A DNA stretch of 64,000 nt from Streptococcus sp. 596553 (lineage in GTDB: Bacteria > Bacillota > Bacilli > Lactobacillales > Streptococcaceae). This document shows, piece after piece, positions 8,847 through 18,185 of this stretch. Where the stretch lies: the NCBI RefSeq assembly GCF_900411395.1, contig NZ_OXCQ01000001.1, forward strand, positions 248,001-312,000, given 5' to 3'. Numbering within the stretch: position 1 is the first letter of the stretch; every line of letters begins with the position of its first letter. The position numbers and the translations under genes are program-made. Under the pieces are notes generated by a model that ran no database searches, had not been told where the DNA came from, and worked only from the letters and a program-made list of their open reading frames with translations.

Positions 8847-9723
8847 AATTGAAACTAGCGGCCTGCGTTTAGATAAGGCTTTGTCGGATTTGACAGAATT
8901 ATCACGCAGTCTTGCGAATGAACAAATTAAATCAGGGCAGGTCTTGGTCAATGGCCAAGTCAAGAAAGCTAAATACACAGTCCAAGAGGGCGATGTCGTC
9001 ACTTACCATGTGCCAGAACCAGAGGTATTAGAGTATGTGGCTGAGGATATTCCGCTAGAAATAGTCTACCAAGATGAGGATGTATCTGTCGTTAACAAAC
9101 CTCAGGGGATGGTTGTGCATCCGAGTGCTGGTCATACCAGTGGGACCCTAGTAAATGCCCTCATGTATCATATTAAGGACTTGTCGGGTATCAATGGGGT
9201 TCTGCGTCCGGGAATCGTTCACCGTATTGATAAGGATACGTCAGGCCTTCTTATGATTGCTAAAAATGATGAGGCGCATCTAGGACTTGCTCAAGAACTC
9301 AAGGATAAAAAGTCTCTTCGCAAATATTGGGCGATTGTTCATGGAAATCTGCCTAATGATCGTGGTGTGATTGAAGCTCCGATTGGCCGTAGTGAAAAAG
9401 ACCGTAAGAAACAGGCTGTGACGGCTAAAGGGAAGCCTGCAGTGACTCGTTTCCACGTTTTGGAACGCTTTGGTGATTACAGCTTGGTGGAGTTGCAGCT
9501 GGAGACAGGGCGTACCCATCAAATCCGTGTTCACATGGCTTATATTGGTCATCCAGTCGCTGGTGATGAAGTCTATGGTCCTCGTAAGACTTTAAAAGGA
9601 CATGGCCAATTTCTCCATGCCAAGACGCTAGGATTTACTCATCCGAGAACAGGTGAGACCATGGAATTTACAGCAGATATCCCAGATATTTTTAAGGAAA
9701 CATTGGAGAGATTGAGGAAGTAA
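8836..9723 (+). CDS. rluD: RluD-family 23S rRNA pseudouridine synthase
   Basis: Makes pseudouridines in large-subunit rRNA. The 295-residue protein has an N-terminal S4 RNA-binding domain (RLDKALSDLT..., about 8-70) and a catalytic domain with the RluA-family motif HRIDKDTSG carrying the catalytic Asp. The overlap with lspA and two-base spacing to the downstream Pce-like start suggest one continuous transcript. Assignment to RluD rather than another RluA-type synthase rests on S4 domain and neighbourhood. Confidence 0.93.
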   Translation: MEIKIETSGLRLDKALSDLTELSRSLANEQIKSGQVLVNGQVKKAKYTVQEGDVVTYHVPEPEVLEYVAEDIPLEIVYQDEDVSVVNKPQGMVVHPSAGHTSGTLVNALMYHIKDLSGINGVLRPGIVHRIDKDTSGLLMIAKNDEAHLGLAQELKDKKSLRKYWAIVHGNLPNDRGVIEAPIGRSEKDRKKQAVTAKGKPAVTRFHVLERFGDYSLVELQLETGRTHQIRVHMAYIGHPVAGDEVYGPRKTLKGHGQFLHAKTLGFTHPRTGETMEFTADIPDIFKETLERLRK

Positions 9724-9725
9724 GA

Positions 9726-10906
9726 ATGAAGTGTAAAAAGAAGTCCGGTATAATTATGGTAACTGCAATCTTAATCATAATATATATATATATATATATA
9801 ACGGGTTAACGCTAGAAAAATATTTTGGCTTTTCCAGTAATAAAATACATTTTGTTAATGTACTGACTGCAGGAAGTGATGCTATTATTTTGGAAAGTAA
9901 TGGTCATTTTGCCATGATTGATGTAGGAGAAGATTATGATTTTCCTGATGGTAGTAATCCTAAATATCCTTTGAGACCAGGAATCGGTACTTCTTATAAG
10001 CATGTAATGACCGATAGAGTATTCCGTCATTTGAAGGAATTGGGTGCCCGAAAACTTGATTTTATTTTGGTAACCCATACCCACAGTGACCATATTGGAA
10101 ATATGGATGAAATATTAGATAAATACCCTGTTGATCGTATTTATATGAAAAGATATGATGATAGTCGTATAACTGATAAAAATCGTTTGTGGGATAATCT
10201 CTACGGATATGATAATGCGATTAAAGCTGCAAATCGTAATGGGGTGAAATTGATTCAAGATATTTCAAATGAAGAATCCCGTTTTACAATGGGAGACATG
10301 GATATTCAGCTCTATAATTATGAAAATGAATATGATGAGAATGGAAATCTTAAACCTGTTTGGGACGATAATTCCAATTCCTTGATTAGTGTAGTCAAAG
10401 TCAATGGCAAGAAAATTTACCTTGGGGGCGACTTAGATAATGTTCATGGAGCAGAAGACAAGTATGGTCCTCTTATTGGAAAAGTTGATTTGATGAAGTT
10501 TAATCATCATAAGGATACCGAAAAATCAAATACAAAAAACTTTATATTAAATCTATCTCCAGAAATCATAGTGCAGACAAGTGATGCTGTTCCAGGTTTT
10601 TATGATAGTCCTATTGTAGACAACCCTGAATATATAGCATGGTTAGATAGTTTAGGGATAAAGCGAATAAATGCAGCTAGTACAGAATATGATGCAACTG
10701 TTTTTGATATTAGACAAAATGGCATAGTTGATATAAGTAAACAATATAAAAAAATACCATCGTTTGTTTCGGGATGGCATCAGAAATCTAATGGCGATTG
10801 GTGGTACCAAGCACCAGATTCTACAGGAAATTATTCTATCGGTTGGAACGAAATTGATGGAAAAAGATATTATTTTAATCAAAAAGGAATTCTAATAGAG
10901 CAATAA
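9726..10906 (+). pseudogene. Pce-like choline-esterase paralogue, out of frame at a (TA)10 tract
   Basis: Second copy of the phosphorylcholine-esterase gene directly upstream of pce. ATG 9726 has GAGG 8 bases before it, 2 bases after the rluD stop, and encodes a basic-hydrophobic N terminus (MKCKKKSGII...) that stops at 9807-9809. The rest is open in another frame (no stop from 9737 to 10904) and encodes a metallo-beta-lactamase domain retaining HTHSDH, GGDLDN and FNHHKD, then only about two choline-binding repeats. Removing one TA unit, or adding two, in the (TA)10 run would join both parts into about 392 residues with an N-terminal membrane anchor. As sequenced it is off. It may be phase-variable or simply a decayed duplicate. 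Confidence 0.85.
9781..9800. repeat. (TA)10 dinucleotide tract inside a coding start
   Basis: Ten uninterrupted TA units lie within the N-terminal coding region of the Pce-like gene and coincide with the place where its reading frame changes. Nine or twelve units would keep the frame. Such tracts mutate by slipped-strand mispairing. Confidence 0.9.
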
Positions 10907-12789
10907 TGAAAAAGAAATTAACTAGTTTAGCACTTGCAGGCGCTTTTTTAGGTTTGTCATGGTATGGAAATGTTCAAGCTCAAGAAAGTTCAGGAAATAA
11001 AATCCACTTTATCAATGTTCAAGAAGGTGGCAGTGATGCAATCATTCTTGAAAGTAATGGACATTTTGCCATGGTGGATACAGGAGAAGATTATGATTTC
11101 CCAGATGGAAGTGATTCTCGTTACCCATGGAGAGAAGGAATTGAAACGTCTTATAAGCATGTTCTGACAGACCGTGTCTTTCGTCGTTTGAAGGAATTGG
11201 GTGTCCAAAAACTTGATTTTATTTTAGTGACCCATACCCACAGTGATCATATTGGAAATGTTGATGAATTACTGTCTACCTACCCAGTTGACCGAGTCTA
11301 TCTTAAAAAATATAGTGATAATCGTATTACTAATTCTGAACGTCTATGGGATAATCTGTATGGCTATGATAAGGTTTTACAGACTGCCGCTGAAAAAGGT
11401 GTTTCAGTTATTCAAAATATCACACAAGGGGATGCTCATTTTCAGTTTGGAGACATGGATATTCAACTCTATAACTATGAAAATGAAACTGATTCATCAG
11501 GTGAATTAAAGAAAATTTGGGATGACAATTCTAATTCCTTGATTAGCGTGGTAAAAGTCAATGGTAAGAAAATTTACCTTGGGGGCGACTTAGATAATGT
11601 TCATGGAGCAGAAGACAAGTATGGTCCTCTCATTGGAAAAGTTGATTTGATGAAGTTTAATCATCACCATGATACCAACAAATCAAATACCAAGGAATTC
11701 ATTAAAAATTTGAGTCCGAGTTTGATTGTTCAAACTTCGGATAGTTTACCTTGGAAAAATAGTGTTGATAGTGAGTATGTTAATTGGCTCAAAGAACGAG
11801 GAATTGAGAGAATCAACGCAGCCAGCAAAGACTATGATGCAACAGTTTTTGATATTCGACAAGACGGTTTTGTCAATATTTCAACTTCCTACAAGCCGAT
11901 TCCAAGTTTTCAAGCTGGCTGGCATAAGAGTGCGTATGGGAATTGGTGGTATCAAGCACCTGATTCTACAGGAGAGTATGCTGTCGGTTGGAATGAAATC
12001 GAAGGTGAATGGTATTACTTTAACCAAGCGGGTATCTTGTTACAGAATCAATGGAAAAAATGGAACAATCATTGGTTCTATTTGACAGACTCTGGTGCTT
12101 CTTCTAAAAATTGGAAGAAAATTGATGGAATCTGGTATTATTTCAACAAAGAAAATCAGATGGAAATTGGTTGGGTAAATACTGGAGGTCAGTCCTATTA
12201 TTTATCAAACGATGGCTCTATGAAGACAGGTTGGCTTCAATATAAGGGGCAATGGTATTACTTTGCTCAATCAGGAGAAATGAAAACGGGTTGGGTAAAA
12301 GATAAAGAAACCTGGTACTATATGGATTCTACTGGTATCATGAAGACAGGCGAGATAGAAGTTGCTGGTCATCATTACTATCTAGAAGATTCAGGAGCTA
12401 TGAAGCAAGGTTGGCTTAAAAAGGCAAATGATTGGTATTTCTACAAGGAAGATGGTTCACGAGCTGTGGGTTGGATCAAAGACAAGGATAAATGGTACTT
12501 CTTGAAAGAAAATGGTCAATTACTTGTGAATGGTAAGACACCAGAAGGCTATACTGTTGATTCAAGTGGTGCCTGGTTAGTGGATGTTCCGGTAGAGAAA
12601 TCTGCTACAACTAGAGATACAAGTAACTCAGAAATAAAAGAATCGAAAGAAGTAGTGAAAAAAGATCTTGAAAATAAAGAAACGAGTCAACACGAAAGTA
12701 TTACAAGTTCTTCAACTAGTCAAGATTTGACTTCTTCAACTTCACAAAGCTCTGAAACGAGTGCAATCAAATCGGAATCAGAACAGTAG
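10906..12789 (+). CDS. pce: Phosphorylcholine esterase, choline-binding protein E
   Basis: Secreted enzyme that removes phosphorylcholine from teichoic acids (Pce/CbpE). 627 residues: signal peptide (1-26, ending VQAQ), metallo-beta-lactamase domain (about 30-330) with HTHSDHIGN, GGDLDN and NHHHD metal ligands, then about ten choline-binding repeats (GW...WYY pattern, about 335-560) and a Ser/Thr/Glu-rich tail of about 60 residues with no LPxTG. The ATG overlaps the stop of the upstream paralogue by one base. In pneumococci the same gene sits between rluD and proB, as here. The long polar tail is unusual and may be variable between strains. Confidence 0.95.
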   Translation: MKKKLTSLALAGAFLGLSWYGNVQAQESSGNKIHFINVQEGGSDAIILESNGHFAMVDTGEDYDFPDGSDSRYPWREGIETSYKHVLTDRVFRRLKELGVQKLDFILVTHTHSDHIGNVDELLSTYPVDRVYLKKYSDNRITNSERLWDNLYGYDKVLQTAAEKGVSVIQNITQGDAHFQFGDMDIQLYNYENETDSSGELKKIWDDNSNSLISVVKVNGKKIYLGGDLDNVHGAEDKYGPLIGKVDLMKFNHHHDTNKSNTKEFIKNLSPSLIVQTSDSLPWKNSVDSEYVNWLKERGIERINAASKDYDATVFDIRQDGFVNISTSYKPIPSFQAGWHKSAYGNWWYQAPDSTGEYAVGWNEIEGEWYYFNQAGILLQNQWKKWNNHWFYLTDSGASSKNWKKIDGIWYYFNKENQMEIGWVNTGGQSYYLSNDGSMKTGWLQYKGQWYYFAQSGEMKTGWVKDKETWYYMDSTGIMKTGEIEVAGHHYYLEDSGAMKQGWLKKANDWYFYKEDGSRAVGWIKDKDKWYFLKENGQLLVNGKTPEGYTVDSSGAWLVDVPVEKSATTRDTSNSEIKESKEVVKKDLENKETSQHESITSSSTSQDLTSSTSQSSETSAIKSESEQ

Positions 12790-12790
12790 T

Positions 12791-12820
12791 AAAAAAGAAG
12801 GTTTTAGGGCCTTCTTTTTT
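12791..12820 (+). terminator. Terminator after pce
   Basis: AAAAAAGAAGG (12791-12801) pairs with CCTTCTTTTTT (12810-12820), an 11-bp stem with A and T flanks. Confidence 0.9.
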
Positions 12821-12851
12821 CTATCAACTCTTTTCTATTTCCTGCCATTCA

Positions 12852-12860
12852 TGTTATAAT
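12852..12860 (+). promoter_or_regulatory. Extended -10 of the proBAC operon
   Basis: TGTTATAAT puts transcription start near 12867. An in-frame ATG at 12869 would then be almost leaderless, which supports ATG 12890 as the proB start. Confidence 0.65.
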
Positions 12861-12889
12861 GGATAAATATGAAGAATCGGAGTGAGACT

Positions 12890-13999
12890 ATGAAATACAA
12901 ACGGATTGTCTTTAAGGTGGGTACTTCTTCTCTGACGAATGAAGATGGAAGTTTATCACGTAGTAAGGTAAAGGCTATTACTCAGCAGTTGGCAATGTTG
13001 CACGAGGCTGGTCATGAATTGATTTTGGTGTCGTCGGGTGCCATTGCTGCAGGTTTTGAGGCCTTAGGATTTAAAAAGCGTCCGACTAAGATTGCTGATA
13101 AACAGGCTTCAGCAGCGGTAGGGCAAGGCCTTTTGTTGGAAGAATACACGACCAATCTTCTCTTGCGCCAAATTGTTTCTGCACAAATCTTGCTGACCCA
13201 GGATGATTTTGTGGATAAGCGCCGTTATAAAAATGCCCATCAGGCTTTGTCAGTTCTACTTAGCCGTGGAGCTATTCCTATCATCAATGAGAATGACAGT
13301 GTCGTTATTGATGAGCTCAAGGTTGGGGACAATGATACTCTAAGTGCTCAGGTAGCAGCCATGGTCCAAGCAGACCTTTTGGTTCTCTTGACAGACGTAG
13401 ACGGTCTTTATACTGGAAATCCTAATTCAGACCCAAGAGCCAAACGCTTGGAGCGAATCGAGACCATCAATCGTGAGATTATTGATATGGCCGGTGGAGC
13501 CGGTTCGTCTAATGGGACAGGTGGCATGTTGACCAAAATCAAAGCTGCAACTATCGCGACGGAATCAGGAGTTCCTGTTTATATCTGCTCTTCCTTGAAG
13601 TCAGATGCCATGATTGAGGCGGCTGAGGAGACCCAGGATGGTTCCTACTTTGTTGCGCAAGAGAAGGGACTTCGTACCCAGAAACAATGGCTGGCCTTTT
13701 ATGCTCAGAGTCAAGGTTCTATTTGGGTAGATAAAGGGGCTGCAGAAGCTCTCTCTCAACATGGAAAGAGTCTTCTCTTATCTGGTATCGTTGAAGCAGA
13801 AGGCGCCTTTTCTTACGGCGATATTGTGACAGTATTTGACAAGGAAAGTGGAAAATCACTTGGAAAAGGGCGTGTGCAATTTGGTGCATCTGCTTTGGAG
13901 GATATGTTGCGTTCTCAAAAAGCCAAGGGTGTCTTGATTCACCGTGATGACTGGATTTCCATTACTCCTGAAATCCAACTACTCTTTACAGAATTTTAG
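12890..13999 (+). CDS. proB: Glutamate 5-kinase
   Basis: Phosphorylates L-glutamate to gamma-glutamyl phosphate, the first step of proline synthesis. The 369-residue protein has an amino-acid-kinase domain ([40 protein letters not shown]) and a C-terminal PUA domain (about 275-365). I start at ATG 12890 because GGAG lies 7 bases before it and the promoter is at 12852; the upstream in-frame ATG at 12869 lacks room for a ribosome site. First gene of proB-proA-proC, 9 bases before proA. Confidence 0.96.
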   Translation: MKYKRIVFKVGTSSLTNEDGSLSRSKVKAITQQLAMLHEAGHELILVSSGAIAAGFEALGFKKRPTKIADKQASAAVGQGLLLEEYTTNLLLRQIVSAQILLTQDDFVDKRRYKNAHQALSVLLSRGAIPIINENDSVVIDELKVGDNDTLSAQVAAMVQADLLVLLTDVDGLYTGNPNSDPRAKRLERIETINREIIDMAGGAGSSNGTGGMLTKIKAATIATESGVPVYICSSLKSDAMIEAAEETQDGSYFVAQEKGLRTQKQWLAFYAQSQGSIWVDKGAAEALSQHGKSLLLSGIVEAEGAFSYGDIVTVFDKESGKSLGKGRVQFGASALEDMLRSQKAKGVLIHRDDWISITPEIQLLFTEF

Positions 14000-14008
14000 A
14001 GGTAAACT

Positions 14009-15271
14009 ATGGTAAGTACACAAGAACAATTTGAACAGGTACAGGCTGTTAAAAAATCAATCAACACGGCTAGTGAAGAGGTAAAAAACCAAGCCTTGCT
14101 AGCCATGGCTGACCACTTAGTGGCTGCTACAGAGGAGATTTTAGCGGCTAATGCCCTCGATATGGCAGCGGCTAAGGGGAAAATCTCAGATGTGATGTTG
14201 GATCGTCTTTATTTGGATGCAGGACGTATAGAAGCGATGGCAAGAGGAATTCGTGAAGTGGTTGCTTTACCAGATCCAATCGGTGAAGTTTTAGAAACCA
14301 ATCATCTTGAAAATGGTTTGGTTATCACCAAAAAACGTGTGGCTATGGGTGTCATCGGTATTATCTATGAAAGCCGTCCAAATGTGACGTCTGATGCGGC
14401 TGCTTTGGCTCTTAAAAGTGGAAATGCAGTTGTTCTTCGTAGTGGTAAGGACGCCTATCAAACAGCCCATGCCATTGTCACAGCCTTGAAGAAGGGCTTG
14501 GAAACGACTACTATTCACCCGGATGTGATTCAACTGGTGGAAGATACCAGCCGAGAAAGCAGCTATGCCATGATGAAGGCCAAGGGCTATCTAGACCTTC
14601 TCATTCCTCGTGGAGGGGCTGGCTTGATCAATGCCGTGGTTGAGAATGCTATCGTACCTGTTATTGAGACGGGGACTGGGATTGTCCATGTTTATGTCGA
14701 TAAGGACGCAGATGACGACAAGGCACTGTCTATCATCAACAATGCCAAAACCAGTCGTCCTTCTGTCTGCAATGCCATGGAGGTTTTACTTGTTCATGAA
14801 GATAAGGCAGCAAGCTTCCTTCCTCGCTTGGAGCAAGTGCTGGTTGAGAATCGAAAAGAAGATGGGTTGGAACCAATTCAATTCCGACTTGATAGCAGAG
14901 CAAGCCAGTTTGTTTCAGGTCACGCAGCTGAAGCACAAGACTTTGACACCGAGTTTTTAGATTATGTCCTAGCTGTTAAAGTAGTTTCTAGTCTTGAGGA
15001 AGCTGTCGAGCATATTGAAGCACACAGTACTCATCATTCGGATGCCATTGTGACGGAAAGTGCTGAAGCTGCAGCATACTTTACAGATCAAGTGGACTCT
15101 GCAGCAGTTTATGTCAATGCCTCAACTCGTTTCACAGATGGTGGCCAATTTGGTCTGGGTTGTGAAATGGGAATTTCTACTCAGAAACTGCATGCGCGTG
15201 GTCCAATGGGATTAAAAGAGTTGACCAGCTACAAGTATGTTGTTACTGGTGATGGGCAGATAAGGGAGTAA
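14009..15271 (+). CDS. proA: Gamma-glutamyl phosphate reductase
   Basis: NADPH-dependent reduction of gamma-glutamyl phosphate to glutamate semialdehyde, second step of proline synthesis. 420 residues of the aldehyde dehydrogenase superfamily; the catalytic Cys is in [10 protein letters not shown], and [13 protein letters not shown] and LIPRGG are family motifs. Three bases separate it from proC. The normal length and intact motifs indicate a functional gene. Confidence 0.97.
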   Translation: MVSTQEQFEQVQAVKKSINTASEEVKNQALLAMADHLVAATEEILAANALDMAAAKGKISDVMLDRLYLDAGRIEAMARGIREVVALPDPIGEVLETNHLENGLVITKKRVAMGVIGIIYESRPNVTSDAAALALKSGNAVVLRSGKDAYQTAHAIVTALKKGLETTTIHPDVIQLVEDTSRESSYAMMKAKGYLDLLIPRGGAGLINAVVENAIVPVIETGTGIVHVYVDKDADDDKALSIINNAKTSRPSVCNAMEVLLVHEDKAASFLPRLEQVLVENRKEDGLEPIQFRLDSRASQFVSGHAAEAQDFDTEFLDYVLAVKVVSSLEEAVEHIEAHSTHHSDAIVTESAEAAAYFTDQVDSAAVYVNASTRFTDGGQFGLGCEMGISTQKLHARGPMGLKELTSYKYVVTGDGQIRE

Positions 15272-15274
15272 GAG

Positions 15275-16072
15275 ATGAAGATTGGATTTATCGGTTTGGG
15301 GAATATGGGGGCTAGCTTGGCCAAGGCTGTCTTGCAGGCTAAGACGGGCGATGACCTTCTTCTTGCCAATCGTAGTCAAGCCAAGGTGGATGCTTTCATC
15401 GCCAACTTTGGTGGTCAGGCTTCAAGCAACGAAGAAATATTCGCAGAAGCAGATGTGATTTTTCTAGGAGTGAAGCCTGCTCAGTTTTCTGAACTGCTTT
15501 CTCAATACCAGACCATTCTTGAAAAACGAGAGAGCCTTCTTTTGATCTCCATGGCAGCTGGATTGACTTTAGAAAAACTAGCAAGTCTTATCCCAAGTCA
15601 ACACCGAATTATTCGTATGATGCCAAATACCCCTGCTTCTATCGGACAAGGAGTGATTAGTTATGCCTTGTCTCCTAATTGCAGGGTTGAGGACAGTGAG
15701 CTCTCTTGTCAGCTTTTAGCCAAGGCTGGTCTCTTGGTTGAACTTGGGGAAGACTTAATCGATGCAGCGACAGGTCTTGCAGGTTGTGGACCAGCCTTTG
15801 TCTATCTCTTTATTGAGGCCTTGGCAGATGCGGGTGTTCAGACGGGATTGCCAAGAGAAACGGCATTGAAAATGGCGGCTCAAACTGTGGTAGGAGCTGG
15901 ACAATTGGTCCTAGAAACCCAAGAGCATCCTGGGGTCTTGAAAGACCAAGTTTGTAGCCCAGGCGGTTCGACTATCGCTGGTGTAGCAAGCCTAGAAGCG
16001 CATGCTTTTCGAGGAACGGTCATGGATGCAGTTGGTCAAGCCTACAAACGAACACAAGAACTAGGTAAATAA
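15275..16072 (+). CDS. proC: Pyrroline-5-carboxylate reductase
   Basis: Reduces pyrroline-5-carboxylate to L-proline, last step of the pathway encoded by proBAC. 265 residues; N-terminal Rossmann motif GFIGLGNMG (residues 3-11), MMPNTPASIGQG in the middle and the C-terminal signature region SPGGSTIAGV. The start codon lies 3 bases after proA, so translation is probably coupled. A short hairpin and a BOX element follow. Confidence 0.97.
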   Translation: MKIGFIGLGNMGASLAKAVLQAKTGDDLLLANRSQAKVDAFIANFGGQASSNEEIFAEADVIFLGVKPAQFSELLSQYQTILEKRESLLLISMAAGLTLEKLASLIPSQHRIIRMMPNTPASIGQGVISYALSPNCRVEDSELSCQLLAKAGLLVELGEDLIDAATGLAGCGPAFVYLFIEALADAGVQTGLPRETALKMAAQTVVGAGQLVLETQEHPGVLKDQVCSPGGSTIAGVASLEAHAFRGTVMDAVGQAYKRTQELGK

Positions 16073-16097
16073 GAGGTGGATTTGTCTGCCTCTTTTA
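16071..16097 (+). terminator. Possible terminator after proC
   Basis: AAGAGG (16071-16076, overlapping the proC stop) pairs with CCTCTT (16089-16094), then TTTATGG. Short tail, so moderate support. Confidence 0.45.
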
Positions 16098-16106
16098 TGG
16101 TGGTTG

Positions 16107-16220
16107 ATACTCTTCGAAAATCTCTTCAAACTGTGTCAGCTTCTATCTGCAACCCCAAAACAGTGTTTTGAGCAACCTGCGACTAGCTTCCTAGTTTGCT
16201 CTTTGATTTTCATTGAGTAT
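16107..16220 (+). repeat. BOX element (A-B-C remnant)
   Basis: 114 bp that begin ATACTCTTCGAAAATCTC (boxA end) and finish TTTGATTTTCATTGAGTAT (boxC end), with a shortened A/B region in the middle (AAAACAGTGTTTTGAG hairpin). It is the same family as the repeats at 47566, 52963, 53217 and 60171, here in the opposite orientation. It lies between proC and tmk and contains no gene. Confidence 0.85.
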
Positions 16221-16300
16221 GAAATGAGAAGACAAAAAGATTGTCACAAACCCCTATTTTTTTGATAGAATAGAAGTAGTAAAAAAGAAATGAGTTAGAC

Positions 16301-16939
16301 ATGTCAAAAGGATTTTTAGTCTCTCTTGAGGGACCAGAGGGAGCAGGAAAGACCAGTGTTTTAGAGGCTCTGCTACCAATTTTAGAGGAAAAAGGGGTAG
16401 AGGTGCTGACGACCCGTGAACCTGGCGGAGTCTTGATTGGGGAGAAGATTAGGGAAGTGATTTTGGACCCAAGTCATACTCAGATGGATGCTAAGACAGA
16501 ACTCCTTCTCTATATCGCCAGTCGCAGACAGCACTTGGTGGAAAAAGTTCTTCCAGCACTTGAAGATGGCAAGTTGGTCATTATGGACCGCTTCATCGAT
16601 AGTTCCGTTGCCTATCAGGGATTTGGTCGTGGCTTGGATATTGACGCCATTGATTGGCTCAATCAGTTTGCGACAGATGGCCTTAAACCCGATTTGACAC
16701 TCTATTTTGATATTGAGGTGGAAGAAGGACTGGCTCGCATTGCTGCTAATAGCAATCGCGAGGTCAATCGTCTGGACTTGGAAGGGTTGGACTTGCATAA
16801 AAAAGTCCGTCACGGTTACCTTTCTCTTCTGGATAAAGAGGGAAATCGCATTGTCAAGATTGATGCTAGTCTCCCTTTGGAGCAGGTTGTGGAAACTACC
16901 AAGGCTGTCTTGTTTGACAGAATGGGATTAGCTAAATGA
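16301..16939 (+). CDS. tmk: Thymidylate kinase
   Basis: Phosphorylates dTMP to dTDP. 212 residues; P-loop [10 protein letters not shown] (residues 9-18), TREPGG and [12 protein letters not shown] (DR nucleotide-binding motif) are intact. It overlaps holB by ATGA, opening the tmk-holB-yabA-rsmI cluster that couples nucleotide supply with replication control. The gene's upstream region carries the BOX element and a weak promoter (GATAGAATAG). Confidence 0.96.
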   Translation: MSKGFLVSLEGPEGAGKTSVLEALLPILEEKGVEVLTTREPGGVLIGEKIREVILDPSHTQMDAKTELLLYIASRRQHLVEKVLPALEDGKLVIMDRFIDSSVAYQGFGRGLDIDAIDWLNQFATDGLKPDLTLYFDIEVEEGLARIAANSNREVNRLDLEGLDLHKKVRHGYLSLLDKEGNRIVKIDASLPLEQVVETTKAVLFDRMGLAK

Positions 16940-17826
16940 AACAAGATCAACTAAAGGCTTGGCAACCAGCCCAGTTTGACCGCTTTGTCCGTATTTTGGA
17001 ACAAGACCAGCTCAATCATGCCTACCTCTTTTCAGGTTTCTTTGGAAGCTTGGAAATGGCGCACTTTTTGGCTAAGAGTCTCTTTTGTACGGATAAGGTA
17101 GGTGTTTTACCATGTGAGAAATGCCGAAATTGTAAGCTGATTGAACAGGGAGAGTTTCCAGATGTTACCTTGATTAAGCCAGTCAATCAGGTCATCAAGA
17201 CAGAACGGATTCGAGAATTGGTGGGACAGTTTTCTCAAGCAGGGATTGAAAGTCAGCAACAGGTCTTTATTATCGAGCAAGCTGAGAAAATGCATCCCAA
17301 CGCAGCTAATTCTCTGCTCAAGGTTATCGAAGAACCCCAGAGTGAGGTTTACATTTTCTTCTTGACCAGCGATGAGGAAAAGATTTTGCCGACAATCCGA
17401 AGTCGGACTCAGATTTTCCACTTTAAAAAGCAAGAAGAAAAGCTCATCCATCAATTAGAACAAGCAGGTCTGGTCAAGAAAAAAGCAACTCTTTTAGCCC
17501 AGTTTAGTCAATCGCGAGCTGAAGCAGAAAAGTTAGCTAATCAGGCAAGTTTTTGGACATTGGTCGATGAAAGTGAACGCCTGCTGACTTGGTTAGTAGC
17601 TAATAAAAAAGAAAGTTATTTGCAAGTTGCCAAACTAGCTAGCTTGGCAGATGATAAGGAAAAACAAGATCAGGTTTTACGGATTCTTGAAGTTCTCTGT
17701 GGACAAGATATTCTACAAGCAAGAGTAAGAGTGATTTTACAAGATTTGCTAGAAGCTAGAAAAATGTGGCAAGCTAATGTCAGCTTTCAAAATGCCATAG
17801 AATATCTTGTCTTGAAAGAAATATAA
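16936..17826 (+). CDS. holB: DNA polymerase III delta' subunit
   Basis: Clamp-loader subunit (296 residues) of the replicative polymerase. It has an AAA+ fold without a working Walker A, a four-cysteine zinc module (CEKCRNC, about residues 60-66, with an upstream Cys), and [16 protein letters not shown] with the sensor region following. It starts within the tmk stop codon (ATGA overlap). Clamp-loader genes in this position next to tmk are standard in Firmicutes. Confidence 0.94.
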   Translation: MKQDQLKAWQPAQFDRFVRILEQDQLNHAYLFSGFFGSLEMAHFLAKSLFCTDKVGVLPCEKCRNCKLIEQGEFPDVTLIKPVNQVIKTERIRELVGQFSQAGIESQQQVFIIEQAEKMHPNAANSLLKVIEEPQSEVYIFFLTSDEEKILPTIRSRTQIFHFKKQEEKLIHQLEQAGLVKKKATLLAQFSQSRAEAEKLANQASFWTLVDESERLLTWLVANKKESYLQVAKLASLADDKEKQDQVLRILEVLCGQDILQARVRVILQDLLEARKMWQANVSFQNAIEYLVLKEI

Positions 17827-17865
17827 ACTTAAAAATGATTGATAAAGAAAGGAAAGGGCTGGTTT

Positions 17866-18183
17866 ATGGACAAAAAAGAATTATTTGACGCGCTGGATGA
17901 TTTTTCCCAACAGTTATTGGTAACCTTGGCCGATGTGGAAGCCATCAAGAAAAATCTCAAGAGCCTGGTAGAGGAAAATACAGCTCTTCGTTTGGAAAAT
18001 AGTAAATTGCGCGAACGCTTGGGTGAGGTGGAAGCAGACGCTCCTGTCAAGGCTAAGCATGTTCGTGAAAGTGTCCGTCGAATTTATAAAGATGGATTTC
18101 ACGTATGTAATGATTTTTATGGACAACGTCGAGAGCAGGACGAGGAATGTATGTTCTGTGACGAGTTGTTGTACAGGGAGTAG
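17866..18183 (+). CDS. yabA: Replication initiation control protein YabA
   Basis: Negative regulator of chromosome replication that contacts DnaA and the DnaN clamp. 105 residues: N-terminal leucine-rich coiled coil (about 1-60, ELFDALDDF... [22 protein letters not shown]) and a C-terminal zinc cluster (HVCNDFYG...CMFCDEL). I start at ATG 17866 (GAAAGGAAAGGG before it) rather than the in-frame ATG at 17839. It lies 39 bases after holB and 2 bases before rsmI. Confidence 0.94.
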   Translation: MDKKELFDALDDFSQQLLVTLADVEAIKKNLKSLVEENTALRLENSKLRERLGEVEADAPVKAKHVRESVRRIYKDGFHVCNDFYGQRREQDEECMFCDELLYRE

Positions 18184-18185
18184 GC

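Noticed and set aside
16382-16813. 143-residue antisense frame in tmk
   Set aside because: Antisense to an intact conserved enzyme; no signals of its own.
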